Positions 1 through 11,737 of a stretch of 64,000 nucleotides of DNA are shown here, piece by piece. Position 1 is the first letter of the stretch, and every line of letters starts with the position of its first letter. The notes under the pieces were generated by a model that saw nothing but the letters and a program-made list of their open reading frames with translations, was not told the DNA's origin and did not search any database. Location: the NCBI GenBank assembly GCA_003550325.1, contig QKWP01000590.1:190332-254331 (forward strand). Direction: 5' to 3'. The translations under genes and the position numbers were made by a program. Source of the DNA: Gigaspora rosea (Eukaryota > Glomeromycota > Glomeromycetes > Diversisporales > Gigasporaceae).

Positions 1-1227
1 AGACGATTCTAACAAGCCCAAAATTGCTAAATTCTAATTACAGGATCCCAAGATCAATAAAGATTTGTAATGTTAGACAAGCAATAAAATCTTTATCGAT
101 CTTGGAATCCTGTGATTGGAATTTAGCGATTTTGGGCTTGTTAGAATCGTCTTACTGAGATGAACATTTTGGTAGTTAAATAATCCAAAACGGGCTAGTG
201 GATCAAAACATATTCAATATTAAATAAATTTACTTAGTGATTCTAAAAAATCACTATTATAATTACACAAAAGCTGAATGATCTTGGGACCCTGTGATTA
301 GATTTTAACAATTTTGGGCTTGTTAGAATCGTTTTAGTGAGACGAACATTTTGGTAGTTAAATCATCTAAATTGGTCTATTAGATCAATAGTGTTGACCT
401 ATAAAAAATTACACAAAAACGGGCATAACTCTCGATCCAGTAATTAGAATTCGATGAAACAACCACCATTCGACTCAGCTCGATGAGACGGTTCGAATGA
501 GCTATAGATCATCCCTGTACGACCATTGGTTACCAAGATCGGAACCAATAGATGATCAAGTATCGGATCTACAATTTGATTGGCTAGGCGATCTACTGCG
601 CGCCAAAACGCATATATGGCATTTATAAAACATGTCATATTTATAGCATATATACTCTATATTTTATTTATAACACATATATCATTTATTTCATATATTA
701 CATTTATATCATTTATACTATATATTTTATTAGTAATAGATATAGCATTTATTGCACATGTAATAGATATAGTCCGTTACATTTGTGAAAAACAAAAATG
801 TATAAAAGCGGCCGATGTGGACCCCAAGTTCAACATCGAGTCTTCATACTCTTTCACTAATAAAAACAACTATTAACTACACAAATTAAACAATTATTAG
901 TATCCTCATATACTTCTAATTGTAGCCTCTTTCGTAATTGCAAATTGCCTTAAATCTTCTTTGTTAAGTTTTATTAAAAAACGCCTTCCGACTTAGATAT
1001 ATCACAGTAACAAAGTGAGGTTACACAAAGTGTTCACTGTCTAAGATCGCTCTAGTTACCTAATATCTTTGAAGAAGTGGATATAGGATAACAATAGTTA
1101 TTAATAATTTTATAATTTTATACTTTTGGCCAGAATTATAAAAATTTGACCAGAATTATAATTATAACCTGATATTTTCGGGACCCCACCCACCCACCAA
1201 AAAATCACGTAATTTCTGGAAGCCCCC
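1..1227. mobile_element. Right part of a Harbinger-like foldback element cut by the window start
   Basis: The right terminus TTTCTGGAAGCCCCC is followed by TAA. It matches the ends of the elements at 6973-9634 and 57583-58696, which are flanked by TTA or TAA. The interior carries the palindromic unit shared with those elements: ACGATTCTAACAAGCCCAAA near the start, its inverse at about 127-149, and a second right arm at about 270-390. The left end lies outside the window. The 3-bp TWA target suggests PIF/Harbinger, but there is no transposase, so the class is an inference. Open frames here (such as 444-638 and 580-876) are AT-rich noise. Confidence 0.5.
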
Positions 1228-1230
1228 TAA

Positions 1231-2600
1231 CCTGGATTATACATGAGAACAAAAGCATTTCGGGTTCTAAAACCCGAAATTAAAATTTAAAGACGAAATT
1301 GTTTTTGACCTATTTTACTTGAAAGACAAAATTATTTGATACTTTTTTTGAATAGACGAAATTATAAGAAACATATATATAGAAATTTTATTTGCTCTTC
1401 CTTATAAAAAAATTTAATTTTCTCTAATGAAGACAAAATAGGCCTTTTTCAAAAATCAATTTCGGTAGCATCACTAATCTGGATCATATCAAGGACGCGT
1501 TTGACTAATATTTTCGAAATGTTTCGATGATTTTTGATGATTGTACTACAAAATTAGATTAGATCTTTGTTTATTTTTTTGTTTATAATTTAGATTTTCT
1601 ATCAATCTTACGTTGTTTCTTCATTTTCCTTTTGTTTTTTTGGTTTCATTTCATTTTTTTTTAGTTTTGTTTTGTTTTTTTTTATTTTTTAATTTTTTTA
1701 TTTTTTTAATTTTTAAATTTTTTTATTTTATTTTTATACTTTACCACTGGCACTTTGCAAGAAATCCAACGACTTTTCGATACTTTGCGCAAGCCAACTC
1801 AGCCTTTCAACGCTTTGCAAGAACACACTCCAGCAATTTCTAAATTTCAAGAACGCAAGTTTTTGCAAGTTTTTGCAAGATTTTGCTTTATTTATTTTTT
1901 TGTTTCATGTTTTTTGTTTTTGTTTTTTTTTTATTTTTATTAATTTATTTTATTCTGGCACTTTGCGAAAACCTTCGACGATTTCTAATTGCAAAATCAC
2001 AAACTTTTACTTCAAAGAAATGGAGATTTGGGGCTTTGTTTATTTTTTATTTAGTTTGCTTACATTTTTGTTTTTTGTATGGTTTCTTTTTTTTTACTTA
2101 TTTTTTTAATTTTATTTTACTTTATTTATCCTTTACTTCTTTTAGAACTTTGCAAGAAAACAACTTAACTTTCTGGCACTTTACAAGAACACCAATTCTA
2201 ACGTCTCTGGCACTTTGCAAAAAGTCATGAATATGAACGAATATAATCGAATATAAGCGAATATAGGCGAATATAAGCAAATATAATAGTTTATTTTTTT
2301 TCGTTTTTGTTTTTTTTGTTATTTTTTCGGGATTGTTTTTTGTTTTTTGTTTGTTTTTTTACTTATTTTTTTTATTTTATTTTATTTATTTCTTACTTCT
2401 TTCAGAACTTTACAAGAAAATAACCTGACTTTTCCAGCACTTTGCAGGAACACTATTTCTAACTTTTCTGGCATTTTGCAAGAAGTAGCAAATATGAGCA
2501 AATATAAGCAAATATAAGTGAATAAGCGAATATAAGTGAATAAGTGAATATAAGAAATATAATAGTTTATTTTTTTCAGCGCAATCAACAGAACTCTTTC
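1231..2600. repeat. T-rich low-complexity tract with a dispersed CTTTGCAAGAA motif
   Basis: No gene is supported. From about 1613 to 2360 the plus strand is mostly T. The phrase GGCACTTTGCAAGAA and variants recurs at 1748, 1818, 1959, 2144, 2176, 2210, 2438 and 2470. Two short blocks of a decamer of the GAATATAAGC type lie at about 2227-2285 and 2493-2560. The same TTGCAAAGTGCCA phrase occurs in the opposite orientation at 9930-10560, so these are the arms of a large, interrupted inverted arrangement. Confidence 0.6.
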
Positions 2601-2640
2601 CAACGATCCCTCGTACCAAAAATTTCAAGAAGACCGACCT

Positions 2641-3009
2641 ATGAAAACTTTACATTTAATACATAAAATAGTAAATTGGTTCTATCAAATAAAGCCTGCA
2701 GTAAGCGGCACTTGTCTTTTAGAGGTAAAGTTCATAGACTATCTGCTGACAAGCTCAGAGCTTATCACTTACCATTAGTGGGCCTCTTGTTTGGCACTAT
2801 CGAGCAAAGAAGTAGTGGGTACCGACCTAGAGTTTAGTTTTGAGATGTGTTATTATGCTAAGCGCAACTCCTACCAACTCTTTTATATTTGTACTTTTCT
2901 GGGCTTTTTTCGCTACTTGCTGGAAACTTCGAAATTTCGCCAAAAAGTGGAAAATCTAGCTTACCCCTCCAAAAGATCGGTGATGTTTACTCTTTCCGAA
3001 TTGGAATAA
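2641..3009 (+). pseudogene. Unidentified broken reading frame
   Basis: An ATG-initiated frame of about 122 codons is open except for one in-frame TAG at 2776-2778. The second half (2791-3009) encodes a stretch including SSKEVVGTDLEF and ends in MFTLSELE. I recognise no domain. Base composition here is more balanced than in the T-rich flank, and the block to about 3770 has the look of a transposon remnant. It may equally be a chance open frame. Confidence 0.2.
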
Positions 3010-3780
3010 CGCCTACCAAATTGGATCAAGTCACGAGGGTGTTTTGGACTTGTCTAAAACAAACAATGAATTACACGTGAACACATAGAAGCCAAACCGA
3101 AATGAAATTTCTTCTGATGCATTCTAACACCTGGCGTAATTTTAGTTATCTTTCTATCATTCTTTACTATATGTAAATAGTACTTTGGTAAAGCTGAATA
3201 GCTTTATACAGTCTATATAATTTTTAAACTAGTTCTTGCAAATGTTTCTTTTCTTTTCTTTTGTCTTTTTGTCTATTCTCGTTTTTATATTTGTTTATTT
3301 TGAATTTCGTGTAGGTTTTGTAGTAGTACCCCACTAGTACCTCCTTTATATTTCCTTTTGTTTTCAAAATATTTGTTGTTCGTATGGATCTGGATTTAAT
3401 ACTCCTTGTCCTAGAGGCTAGGTAAAGAAGATCAAAGGAAAATTAGTAATGTTGGCAAGCCTTCTTGAAGCCTTATAGGAAGAAAGAAGATAGAAAGATA
3501 ATTTCTAGCTTGTTGTAAAAAGGGAAGTCCTTTTTATTTCGGCGTTAAGTAGCTAGATAAGCTATCTATTTCAATACCAATTTGGTATCAAAATAGTGCA
3601 GTAGGTCGCATTTAGGTATCCGGGTACTTAGATACCGACTGGATAGCCGGATGATGCTAAACTTAGTTATTAGGTAGTACTATGTAGGTGCAGTAGTAAA
3701 TACAAGTATCTTAATAAAGTATTAGCATGGCTGCTTAAGTTAGAAAAAAAAGGAAAAAAAAAATAGGTTATTTTTTTATA
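3010..3780. other. Gene-free stretch, probable transposon 3' remnant
   Basis: I see no credible coding potential. The composition differs from the surrounding AT-rich DNA, with many GGTA and TAGGTA steps around 3600-3700. The part from about 3770 to 3920 is repeated in inverted orientation at about 9640-9790, anchored by the phrase TAGTTTTTTGTATATA. Class unknown. Confidence 0.35.
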
Positions 3781-3920
3781 GCTAACTGTGGGTGAGCGAA
3801 AATAAGTGTTTAAGGCTAGTTTTTTGTATATAGTAATAGAATTAAATGCAAAAAAGTGCTAAAGTAGTTTAAAATATTTGTAATAATGTAAAAATAATAC
3901 ATAATATATAATAAAGTATA

Positions 3921-5896
3921 ATATTAATTAAAAATGTATATTTAATAAATGTAAAATATAATGTATAATAATAATAAATAAAAAAATATAAAATTTTATA
4001 TTAAATTGCGAAACCGTGCAAAATATTGCGAAAACCTGTAAAAATGCATGATTATGTGAATATGTATATCGTTTATTATTTTTAAAAATTTTTAAAAATT
4101 TGCAAAAATTTGCAAAATATTGTGAAACAATGCAAAAATATCAAAATAATACCTCCTGCGCGCTTTAGTTTATTGATCGGCATGAGTACGCGACTCCTGT
4201 AGGGGAGGTAATTTGCATTTTTTTATTTGCAATATATTTTGAAATATTTCGAAATAATAACCGTAATATTACCGTAGTATACATAATATATTGCATAATC
4301 TATCGTGTCGACCATAAGATTTTTGTAATATTATGGGCTATAATATCTTACGTAAGATTATGTATATATAATTCGCTGATGTAGTACAAAAAGATAAGTA
4401 CCAGTTCTTTTTTGTTTGTTCTTTTTGTCCTTTGGGTTTTTTTTGTTTTACTAAAATTTTTTCTTGTAGATTCATGTTTTGCTAGAGTATTGGAATAGCG
4501 TCGGGAATGAAGATTCGGGAACTGGAACTGGTCGTCGTGCTTTTTTAGGTACTGAAATAGTGCATGAAATTCAGAAATTTAAGGCAGTAGATGTATAGTA
4601 ATTAGGAAAATTAGATTAGAATTGTTTTTTTTTTGATCGCAGAAGCGTTATAGGCTTCTTTTTTTTTGATTGTTATGATCGCGGGATCATTATAGGCTTT
4701 TTTTTTTGGATCGTTATAGCTTTTTTTAATAAATAAAGTTATTTAAATAAAAAAAAAATCTTTAATTTATTAGTAATTAATCGTATTGGTATTACAATTC
4801 GGTAAATTGATTGGTTGGTAGATCGGCAGGTCGATTGGTTGACAGTTGGGTCCGATTGTCCATCACCTTGATCATGTGAACATTTTTGGTTGGTAGATCA
4901 CAGGGGTGCACGAAAAACTTAAACTCTTTATTTTATTATTATTATATTTGTTATATATTATATTTTTACATTTATTAAATATACATTTTTAATTAGAGCA
5001 TGCCAGAAATTACGTGATTTTTATTATAAATACATAGTCAGGAGGTGATCATGTCTATATATAATATATATATAATATATTAAATCTCATATACGGTATA
5101 TAATGTATATTATATATAGAGAAAATGTTTTCCTCGCACCTGTTTGGCCATGCACCCCTATGTGCATGCATATAAATTAGATCAAGATCATCAAGATAAT
5201 TATTTTTTTTTTGTTTTGATTTGGTTTTTTTTTCTTTTGTTTATTATTTTTTTTTGTTTTAGTTGCTATCATCGTTATGGTGTTGTAATAGGTGTCATTT
5301 CAAGTGTCGTCGCTAGTGTCGTCGTTGGTGTTGCCGTTGGAGTTTTTCGCGAGTGGTCTTACATGATCGTCTGTGTTTCTTTTATTCTTCTTATACGTTT
5401 CTTCGACATAGTAGATGTAACATTTTTCCAGTAGGTGGATTTGTATGTGTCTCCGTGAAGTGGTCTTGTACGTTTTTCGTTAGATAGTTCTGTACGTAAT
5501 TTTCGCTTTTTGGTAGTCCTGTATGTTTTTCGTTAGGTGGCCTGTACGATTCTCTGGTAGGTGGTCTTGCACTTTTTTTTGAAATTGTCTTGTGGTTTCT
5601 TTCGTTTTCTTTTTCTTTTTTCTTTTTTTGTTTTTGTAGTATATTGACCAGTTTTTTTTGGTGTCGTTGGTACTTGTGGATTCGCCTTGACTTTTTTTGT
5701 CGTTGGTTTTCCGGCTTTGTAGATATACGTTTCTCTAGTGGTGGACTTGTAAGTGTTTCCGTTAGATGGTCTTGTACGTTTTTCATTGGGTGGTTCTGTC
5801 TGTTTTTCGTTGGGTGTTGCTGTACATTTTTCGTTGTGTGTTCCTGCATGAATCTCCGGTAAGTGTTCTTCACGTTTTTCCGAAATTGTCTTGTCT
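3921..5896. repeat. First copy of a near-identical 1.98-kb tandem duplication
   Basis: Positions 3921-5896 reappear at 5898-7871 with a constant offset of 1977. The only difference I found is a 2-base T-run difference (GTCTGTTTTTCG here, GTCTGTTTCG in copy two). The two copies are separated by one N at 5897, and the similarity stops exactly at that N. No gene is supported inside. It carries the left end of the Harbinger-like element (from about 4996), the left part of a MULE-like insert, and a 24-bp degenerate minisatellite. Confidence 0.9.
5415..5880 (-). repeat. Degenerate 24-bp minisatellite, copy one, open on the minus strand
   Basis: The minus strand keeps a 160-codon frame (5391-5873) because the repeat unit is 24 bp. 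The translation shows an 8-residue rhythm: QQHPTKNR, QNHPMKNV, QDHLTETL, TSPPLEKR, and again RPPTRESY, RPPNEKHT. The plus strand reads as variants of GGTGGTCTTGTACGTTTTTCGT. No gene is implied, since the open frame follows from a period divisible by three. Copy two lies at 7392-7865, where a 2-base indel breaks the same frame. Confidence 0.6.
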
Positions 5897-5897
5897 N
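5897..5897. other. Single-N assembly joint
   Basis: One ambiguous base sits exactly at the boundary between the two 1.98-kb copies. This is the pattern left when two contigs sharing an unmerged end overlap are joined. Confidence 0.85.
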
Positions 5898-7871
5898 ATA
5901 TTAATTAAAAATGTATATTTAATAAATGTAAAATATAATGTATAATAATAATAAATAAAAAAATATAAAATTTTATATTAAATTGCGAAACCGTGCAAAA
6001 TATTGCGAAAACCTGTAAAAATGCATGATTATGTGAATATGTATATCGTTTATTATTTTTAAAAATTTTTAAAAATTTGCAAAAATTTGCAAAATATTGT
6101 GAAACAATGCAAAAATATCAAAATAATACCTCCTGCGCGCTTTAGTTTATTGATCGGCATGAGTACGCGACTCCTGTAGGGGAGGTAATTTGCATTTTTT
6201 TATTTGCAATATATTTTGAAATATTTCGAAATAATAACCGTAATATTACCGTAGTATACATAATATATTGCATAATCTATCGTGTCGACCATAAGATTTT
6301 TGTAATATTATGGGCTATAATATCTTACGTAAGATTATGTATATATAATTCGCTGATGTAGTACAAAAAGATAAGTACCAGTTCTTTTTTGTTTGTTCTT
6401 TTTGTCCTTTGGGTTTTTTTTGTTTTACTAAAATTTTTTCTTGTAGATTCATGTTTTGCTAGAGTATTGGAATAGCGTCGGGAATGAAGATTCGGGAACT
6501 GGAACTGGTCGTCGTGCTTTTTTAGGTACTGAAATAGTGCATGAAATTCAGAAATTTAAGGCAGTAGATGTATAGTAATTAGGAAAATTAGATTAGAATT
6601 GTTTTTTTTTTGATCGCAGAAGCGTTATAGGCTTCTTTTTTTTTGATTGTTATGATCGCGGGATCATTATAGGCTTTTTTTTTTGGATCGTTATAGCTTT
6701 TTTTAATAAATAAAGTTATTTAAATAAAAAAAAAATCTTTAATTTATTAGTAATTAATCGTATTGGTATTACAATTCGGTAAATTGATTGGTTGGTAGAT
6801 CGGCAGGTCGATTGGTTGACAGTTGGGTCCGATTGTCCATCACCTTGATCATGTGAACATTTTTGGTTGGTAGATCACAGGGGTGCACGAAAAACTTAAA
6901 CTCTTTATTTTATTATTATTATATTTGTTATATATTATATTTTTACATTTATTAAATATACATTTTTAATTAGAGCATGCCAGAAATTACGTGATTTTTA
7001 TTATAAATACATAGTCAGGAGGTGATCATGTCTATATATAATATATATATAATATATTAAATCTCATATACGGTATATAATGTATATTATATATAGAGAA
7101 AATGTTTTCCTCGCACCTGTTTGGCCATGCACCCCTATGTGCATGCATATAAATTAGATCAAGATCATCAAGATAATTATTTTTTTTTTGTTTTGATTTG
7201 GTTTTTTTTTCTTTTGTTTATTATTTTTTTTTGTTTTAGTTGCTATCATCGTTATGGTGTTGTAATAGGTGTCATTTCAAGTGTCGTCGCTAGTGTCGTC
7301 GTTGGTGTTGCCGTTGGAGTTTTTCGCGAGTGGTCTTACATGATCGTCTGTGTTTCTTTTATTCTTCTTATACGTTTCTTCGACATAGTAGATGTAACAT
7401 TTTTCCAGTAGGTGGATTTGTATGTGTCTCCGTGAAGTGGTCTTGTACGTTTTTCGTTAGATAGTTCTGTACGTAATTTTCGCTTTTTGGTAGTCCTGTA
7501 TGTTTTTCGTTAGGTGGCCTGTACGATTCTCTGGTAGGTGGTCTTGCACTTTTTTTTGAAATTGTCTTGTGGTTTCTTTCGTTTTCTTTTTCTTTTTTCT
7601 TTTTTTGTTTTTGTAGTATATTGACCAGTTTTTTTTGGTGTCGTTGGTACTTGTGGATTCGCCTTGACTTTTTTTGTCGTTGGTTTTCCGGCTTTGTAGA
7701 TATACGTTTCTCTAGTGGTGGACTTGTAAGTGTTTCCGTTAGATGGTCTTGTACGTTTTTCATTGGGTGGTTCTGTCTGTTTCGTTGGGTGTTGCTGTAC
7801 ATTTTTCGTTGTGTGTTCCTGCATGAATCTCCGGTAAGTGTTCTTCACGTTTTTCCGAAATTGTCTTGTCT
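5898..7871. repeat. Second copy of the 1.98-kb tandem duplication
   Basis: It matches 3921-5896 at offset 1977 apart from a 2-base indel, and it runs on without a break into unique sequence at 7872. It is therefore the copy that belongs to the downstream contig. Repeat content is the same as in copy one. Confidence 0.9.
7392..7865 (-). repeat. Degenerate 24-bp minisatellite, copy two
   Basis: Duplicate of the 5415-5880 array. A 2-base loss in the T-run near 7780 splits the minus-strand frame in two, which argues that neither frame is under coding constraint. Confidence 0.55.
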
Positions 7872-8105
7872 TGTGGTTTCTTTCGTTTTCTTTTTTTTTT
7901 GTTTTTTTTATAGTATATTGACCAGTTTTTTCAGTGTCGTTGGTACTTGTGGATTCGCTTTGCTTTTGCTTTTTTCGTCATTGGTGCTTGTTGGCTTTGA
8001 GTTGTCGGTGCTTGTGGTTTCGCCGTGGTTTTCGGTGTTATTGATACTTCTTTGGTACTTAATTACATTGTTGTATCGTAGTGTAGTGTATTGACCAGAG
8101 ATTAG

Positions 8106-8200
8106 AGTAGAGCTAGGGTTCGGGTTCGGGTTAGGATTCTAGAGTAGGGTTAGGGTTTGGGTTCGGGTTAGGGTTATGCTTCTAGTTAGGGTTCAGTTTA
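8106..8200 (+). repeat. Degenerate interstitial telomere-like repeats
   Basis: Several TTAGGGTT and GTTCGGGTTAGG variants lie in about 95 bp, for example GGGTTAGGGTTTGGGTTC. TTAGGG is the usual fungal telomere unit. The tract is too degenerate and too short to be a chromosome end, and it lies inside a transposon. Confidence 0.5.
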
Positions 8201-8460
8201 TTAGTAAGGTTATTATAGATATATAGAAGTTAAAATAGAAGTTATTAAATATACTTGCATTTCGTTGTAAATTAATAAATATAAATTATGCAAATAAAGA
8301 TATGTATATGTAAAGTTCGTGTAAGTTCGTGTAAAATAAAAAAAAACTTAGGAAATTTGTTATTCCTGTAATCGAATTTGATTGGTCGATCATGGATGAA
8401 TGGCCACGCAGGTGCGTAAAAAACTTAAACCCTAATATATATATTATTTGAAATTAAGTA

Positions 8461-9505
8461 ACTTTTGGTCTACTGGTCCGTTTTGGGTGGTTTTACTACC
8501 AAAATGATCGTCTTGATGAGACGATTCTAACAAGCCCAAAATTATCGAAATCCAATTACAGGGTCACAAGATCGTTAAGGTTTTGTATTATTTTATATAT
8601 GTTTTAAAATAAAATTTTAAGATATATATATAAAATAAAACAAAACCTTAGCATTCTTGTGACCCTGAGATTGGATTTTGATAATTTTAGGCTTGTTGGA
8701 ATTGTCTCATTGAGTCGATCATTTTAGTAGTAAAATCGTCCAAAACGGTCCAGTAGATTGAAGGTTATTTAATATTAAAAATTATATATATTATATATAT
8801 TTTATTTAATATTAAGTAACCTTTGATCTACTGGTCTGTTTTGGACGATTTTACTACCAAAATGATCGTCTCAATGAGACGATTCTAACAAGCCCAAAAT
8901 TATCGAAATCCAATTACAGGGTCACAAGATCGTTAAGGTTTTGTATTATTTTATATATGTTTTAAAATAAAATTTTAAGATATATATATAAAATAAGACA
9001 AAACTTTAGCATTCTTGTGATCCTGTAATTGGATTTCGATTATTTTGGGCTTGTTGGAATGGTCTCATTGAGCTGATCATTTTGGTAGTAAAATCGTCCA
9101 AAACGGTCTAGTAGATTGAAGGTTATTTAATATTAAAAATTATATATATTATATATATTTTATTTAATATTAAGCAACCTTTGATCTACTGGTCTGTTTT
9201 GGACGATTTTACTACCAAAATGATTGTCTCAATGAGACGATTCTAGCAAGCCCAAAATCATCAAAATCCAATTACAGAGTCACAATATTGCTAAGGTTTT
9301 GTTTTATTTTATATATCTAATATATATATCTTAAAATTTATTTTAAAACATATATAAAATAACACAAAATCTTAGCGATCTTGTGACCCTGTGATTGGAT
9401 TTTGATGATTTTGGACTTGTTAGAATCATCTCATTGAAACAATCATTTTGGCAGTAAAATCGTCCAAAACGGACCAGTAGATCACAAGTTATTTAATATT
9501 ATCTA
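8461..9505. repeat. Three tandem palindromic (hairpin) units
   Basis: Each unit of about 330 bp reads CTACTGGTC...TACCAAAATGATCGTCTC...GACGATTCTAACAAGCCC, then an AT-rich loop, then the inverse. Left arms start at about 8467, 8828 and 9187. Loops centre on ATATATATAAAATAA. The arms are near-perfect complements, so each unit can fold as a long hairpin. The same arm sequence occurs at 1-395 and 57735-58570. Confidence 0.75.
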
Positions 9506-9637
9506 TATTTGTATAATATATTATAAAAAATTAGTTGTTATATTAACCAATCAGAATTGAGATAGAGTGATCACACCATACATGGATGGGGTGGCTACTA
9601 AGTAAAAAATACTATGTGATTTATGGCACGCCCCTTA

Positions 9638-11020
9638 ATATTACATATTTTATTAGATATTACATTATTATACAATATTATTTTTACATTATTACAAATA
9701 TTTTAAACTACTTTTACACTTTGTCGCATTTAATTCTATTATTATATACAAAAAACTAGCCCTATACACTTATTTTTTCTTACCTCACAGTTAGCTATTA
9801 TCTTCACTTCTTTGTTTTCTATTGTTTTCGTTTTGGCTATTTCTTTTGTTTTGGCTATAACTTTGTTTTGCTCTTTTTTTCTAAATATTTCCTAAAACTA
9901 GTAGAGAAGTAAAAAAACCATTTTTTTAGAAGTATTGGTGTTCTTGCAAATTGCCAGAGAAATTTAATATGTTTTTGCAAAGTGCCAAAGAGATATTCTT
10001 GTAAAGTGCCAAAAAAGTTGCAAAGTATTGAAGAAGTCAGAAATAAATAAAATAAAAAAAAATAAGTAAAACAAAAGCAAACAAAAAACAAAAAATATAA
10101 GCAAACTGAATAAAAAATATAAACTAAGCCTAAATTTTTCATTTTTCTAAAGTAAAAGTTCGCATTTTTGCAAATTCAGAAATTGCGAAAGCTAGGTTAA
10201 TGTTTTTGCAAAATGCCAAAAAAGGCACAAAGTGCTAAAAAAGTCTAGGTTTGTTTTTTTGCAAAGTGCCAGGAAGTAAGGGTTCTGTTCTTGCAAAGTG
10301 CCAAAATAAATAAATTAATAAAAAAAATTTTTAAAAATAAAACAAAAAACCAAAACAAAAAATATGAAACAAAAAAATAAATAAAGCGAAACCTTGTGAA
10401 AACTTGCGAAAGCTTGCACCTAACTAAATTATTTTTTTAAAGAAACCTTCTTGAAAATTTAGAAATTGCTAAAGAAATCAGTTGTGTGTTCTTGCAAAGT
10501 GTTAGAAGTGTTAGAAGTTTGGGTTAGCTTGCGCAAAGTTTCGAAAACTTGTTTGTTTTCTTGCAAAAGTGTTTTTGTAAAATGTTTCGAAAACTTTCAT
10601 ATATTATAAACCAAATAATAAAGTCTTAGAAATAAACAACAAAAAAGTTTCTAATATTTTCAGAAATTTTTTTTTGGCTACAAAGTCTGCAAAGTCTTTT
10701 GTCAAAATAAAATTTGTTTAAAAAGTTTTGTATAATATAAACTAAATAAAAAAGTTTTAGAAAGATAACTATCAAAAATACTTTCTAATAACATAAGCAA
10801 ATACTACTAGGCGTCAAAATATTTATCAAAAAAAAAGGTTTTAAAAATTTTTGTATATTTATTAATAAATTGTTGTTGTTTCAAATTTGTAAATAAAGTT
10901 GAAAAAATAATGATCATTGTTTATATAGAAAATTTTTTTGATTATCATGTATTTATGCATATATTTATTTTATTATAAAAAAAAATTTGTAAATTTTAAA
11001 AAAATTTAAAATATGCATAA
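9638..11020. repeat. Inverted counterpart of the 1.7-3.9 kb repeats; no gene
   Basis: The stretch 9640-9790 is the reverse complement of about 3770-3950. The stretch 9930-10560 carries TTGCAAAGTGCCA and variants, the inverse of the motif at 1750-2470. The rest (10560-11020) is AT-rich with no coding signal. The minus-strand frame at 9855-10142 is a by-product of A-rich sequence. Confidence 0.5.
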
Positions 11021-11024
11021 TACT

Positions 11025-11600
11025 ATACTATTCAGTATCTTTCTCAGTGTTTTTTCCTCCTGTTTCTAACTCTTCATTATCATCTTTTTTAGCAGATTTT
11101 TTCACTAGAACAGCAGCTGGTTTTTTCAGTTTAACTGCTATGGTTGCAACAGTTTTTGAACTTATTAATATTTTTTTGCCTTTTTCGTAGTTTTTCAGTT
11201 TTTTCTAGGAAATTATGTTTTGTTAAAGTCTTATAATTTTTATAATTAAATTAATTATTACATAAAAGTATAAAATGTTGTTAAATTAATATATGAATGT
11301 AGAACTTACACCTACAATATCTTCTTCAGGATTTTGTATATCACCTCATTTTTTAGCAAACTATTAAATTTGTATATAAAATGTTAGTTATAAAATTTAA
11401 TTTTTATCATAGTAATAAATTATAAGAATTATCTGAGTTTCTTATTGAACTTCAGAACTTTTTGGGCTACTGTGTTTTTTAGGAGTCTAAAAAAATTACA
11501 AGTTAATTAGATAAAAATTAAAATTTATCATATTATTAAATTATAATAATTACACTTGTTCCACTTTTTTTTGTCTTATCTTAAACTTAAATAGTTTATA
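11025..11600 (-). pseudogene. C-terminal remnant of an unidentified multi-exon gene
   Basis: The minus strand holds a Lys-rich tail read from about 11200 to 11028, including KKPAAVLVKKSAKKDDNEE and ending KDTE followed by a stop. It is joined in frame across a possible GTAAGT...CCTAG intron to an exon of about 45 nt encoding NPEEDIVG. That exon has an in-frame TGA upstream. A further upstream exon fragment (TPKKHSSPKSSEV) also carries a stop and lacks a GT donor. The basic, low-complexity tail gives no family. Stops and a lost donor favour a decayed copy. Confidence 0.3.
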
Positions 11601-11705
11601 TCTAATTTTATAATTTAATAAATGTGACAAATCATAATGAAATCCAGATTAAAATGAAATAATAGTATAAAATCTCGAATACTAAATTTTTTTTGGGGTA
11701 CATTT

Positions 11706-11737
11706 TTTAGGGTTAGGGGTTTAGGGTTAGGGTTAGT
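11706..11737 (+). repeat. Short interstitial telomere-like tract
   Basis: The sequence TTTAGGGTTAGGGGTTTAGG continues as GGTTAGGGTTAG. About four TTAGGG-type units stand in AT-rich DNA. No telomere context is visible. Confidence 0.5.

Larger units (their letters stand above)
7096..8432. mobile_element. MULE-like non-autonomous insertion
   Basis: The left end contains CGCACCTGTTTGGCCATGCA and the right end inverts to CGCACCTGCGTGGCCATTCA. Both outer ends start with G. Flanking 9-mers TTATATATA (7087-7095) and TAATATATA (8433-8441) match at 8 of 9 positions. The interior is T-rich with GTCGTC-type codon-like repeats, as in the element at 17997-19538. There is no transposase. The call rests on imperfect ends in AT-rich flanks. 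Confidence 0.4.
6973..9634. mobile_element. Harbinger-like non-autonomous element with TTA duplication
   Basis: The left end GAGCATGCCAGAAATTACG after TTA (6970-6972) pairs with the right end GGCACGCCCC before TTA (9635-9637). The inverted complement of the right end reads GGGGCGTGCCATAAATCAC. The interior holds a nested MULE-like insertion (7096-8432) and three tandem palindromic units (about 8461-9500). There is no transposase. TWA target and end sequence suggest PIF/Harbinger; this is an inference. The same left end recurs at 4996 in the duplicated copy. Confidence 0.55.

Noticed and set aside
1613-2230. Possible membrane protein frames (Phe/Leu-rich)
   Set aside because: Poly-T tract; hydrophobicity follows from TTT codons only.
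5144-8094. Open frames at 5144-5434, 5590-5862, 7121-7411, 7567-8094
   Set aside because: T-rich low-complexity translations (Phe runs) inside non-autonomous elements; no domain.
8106-8200. True telomere end
   Set aside because: Degenerate, only about 95 bp, and flanked on both sides by transposon sequence.
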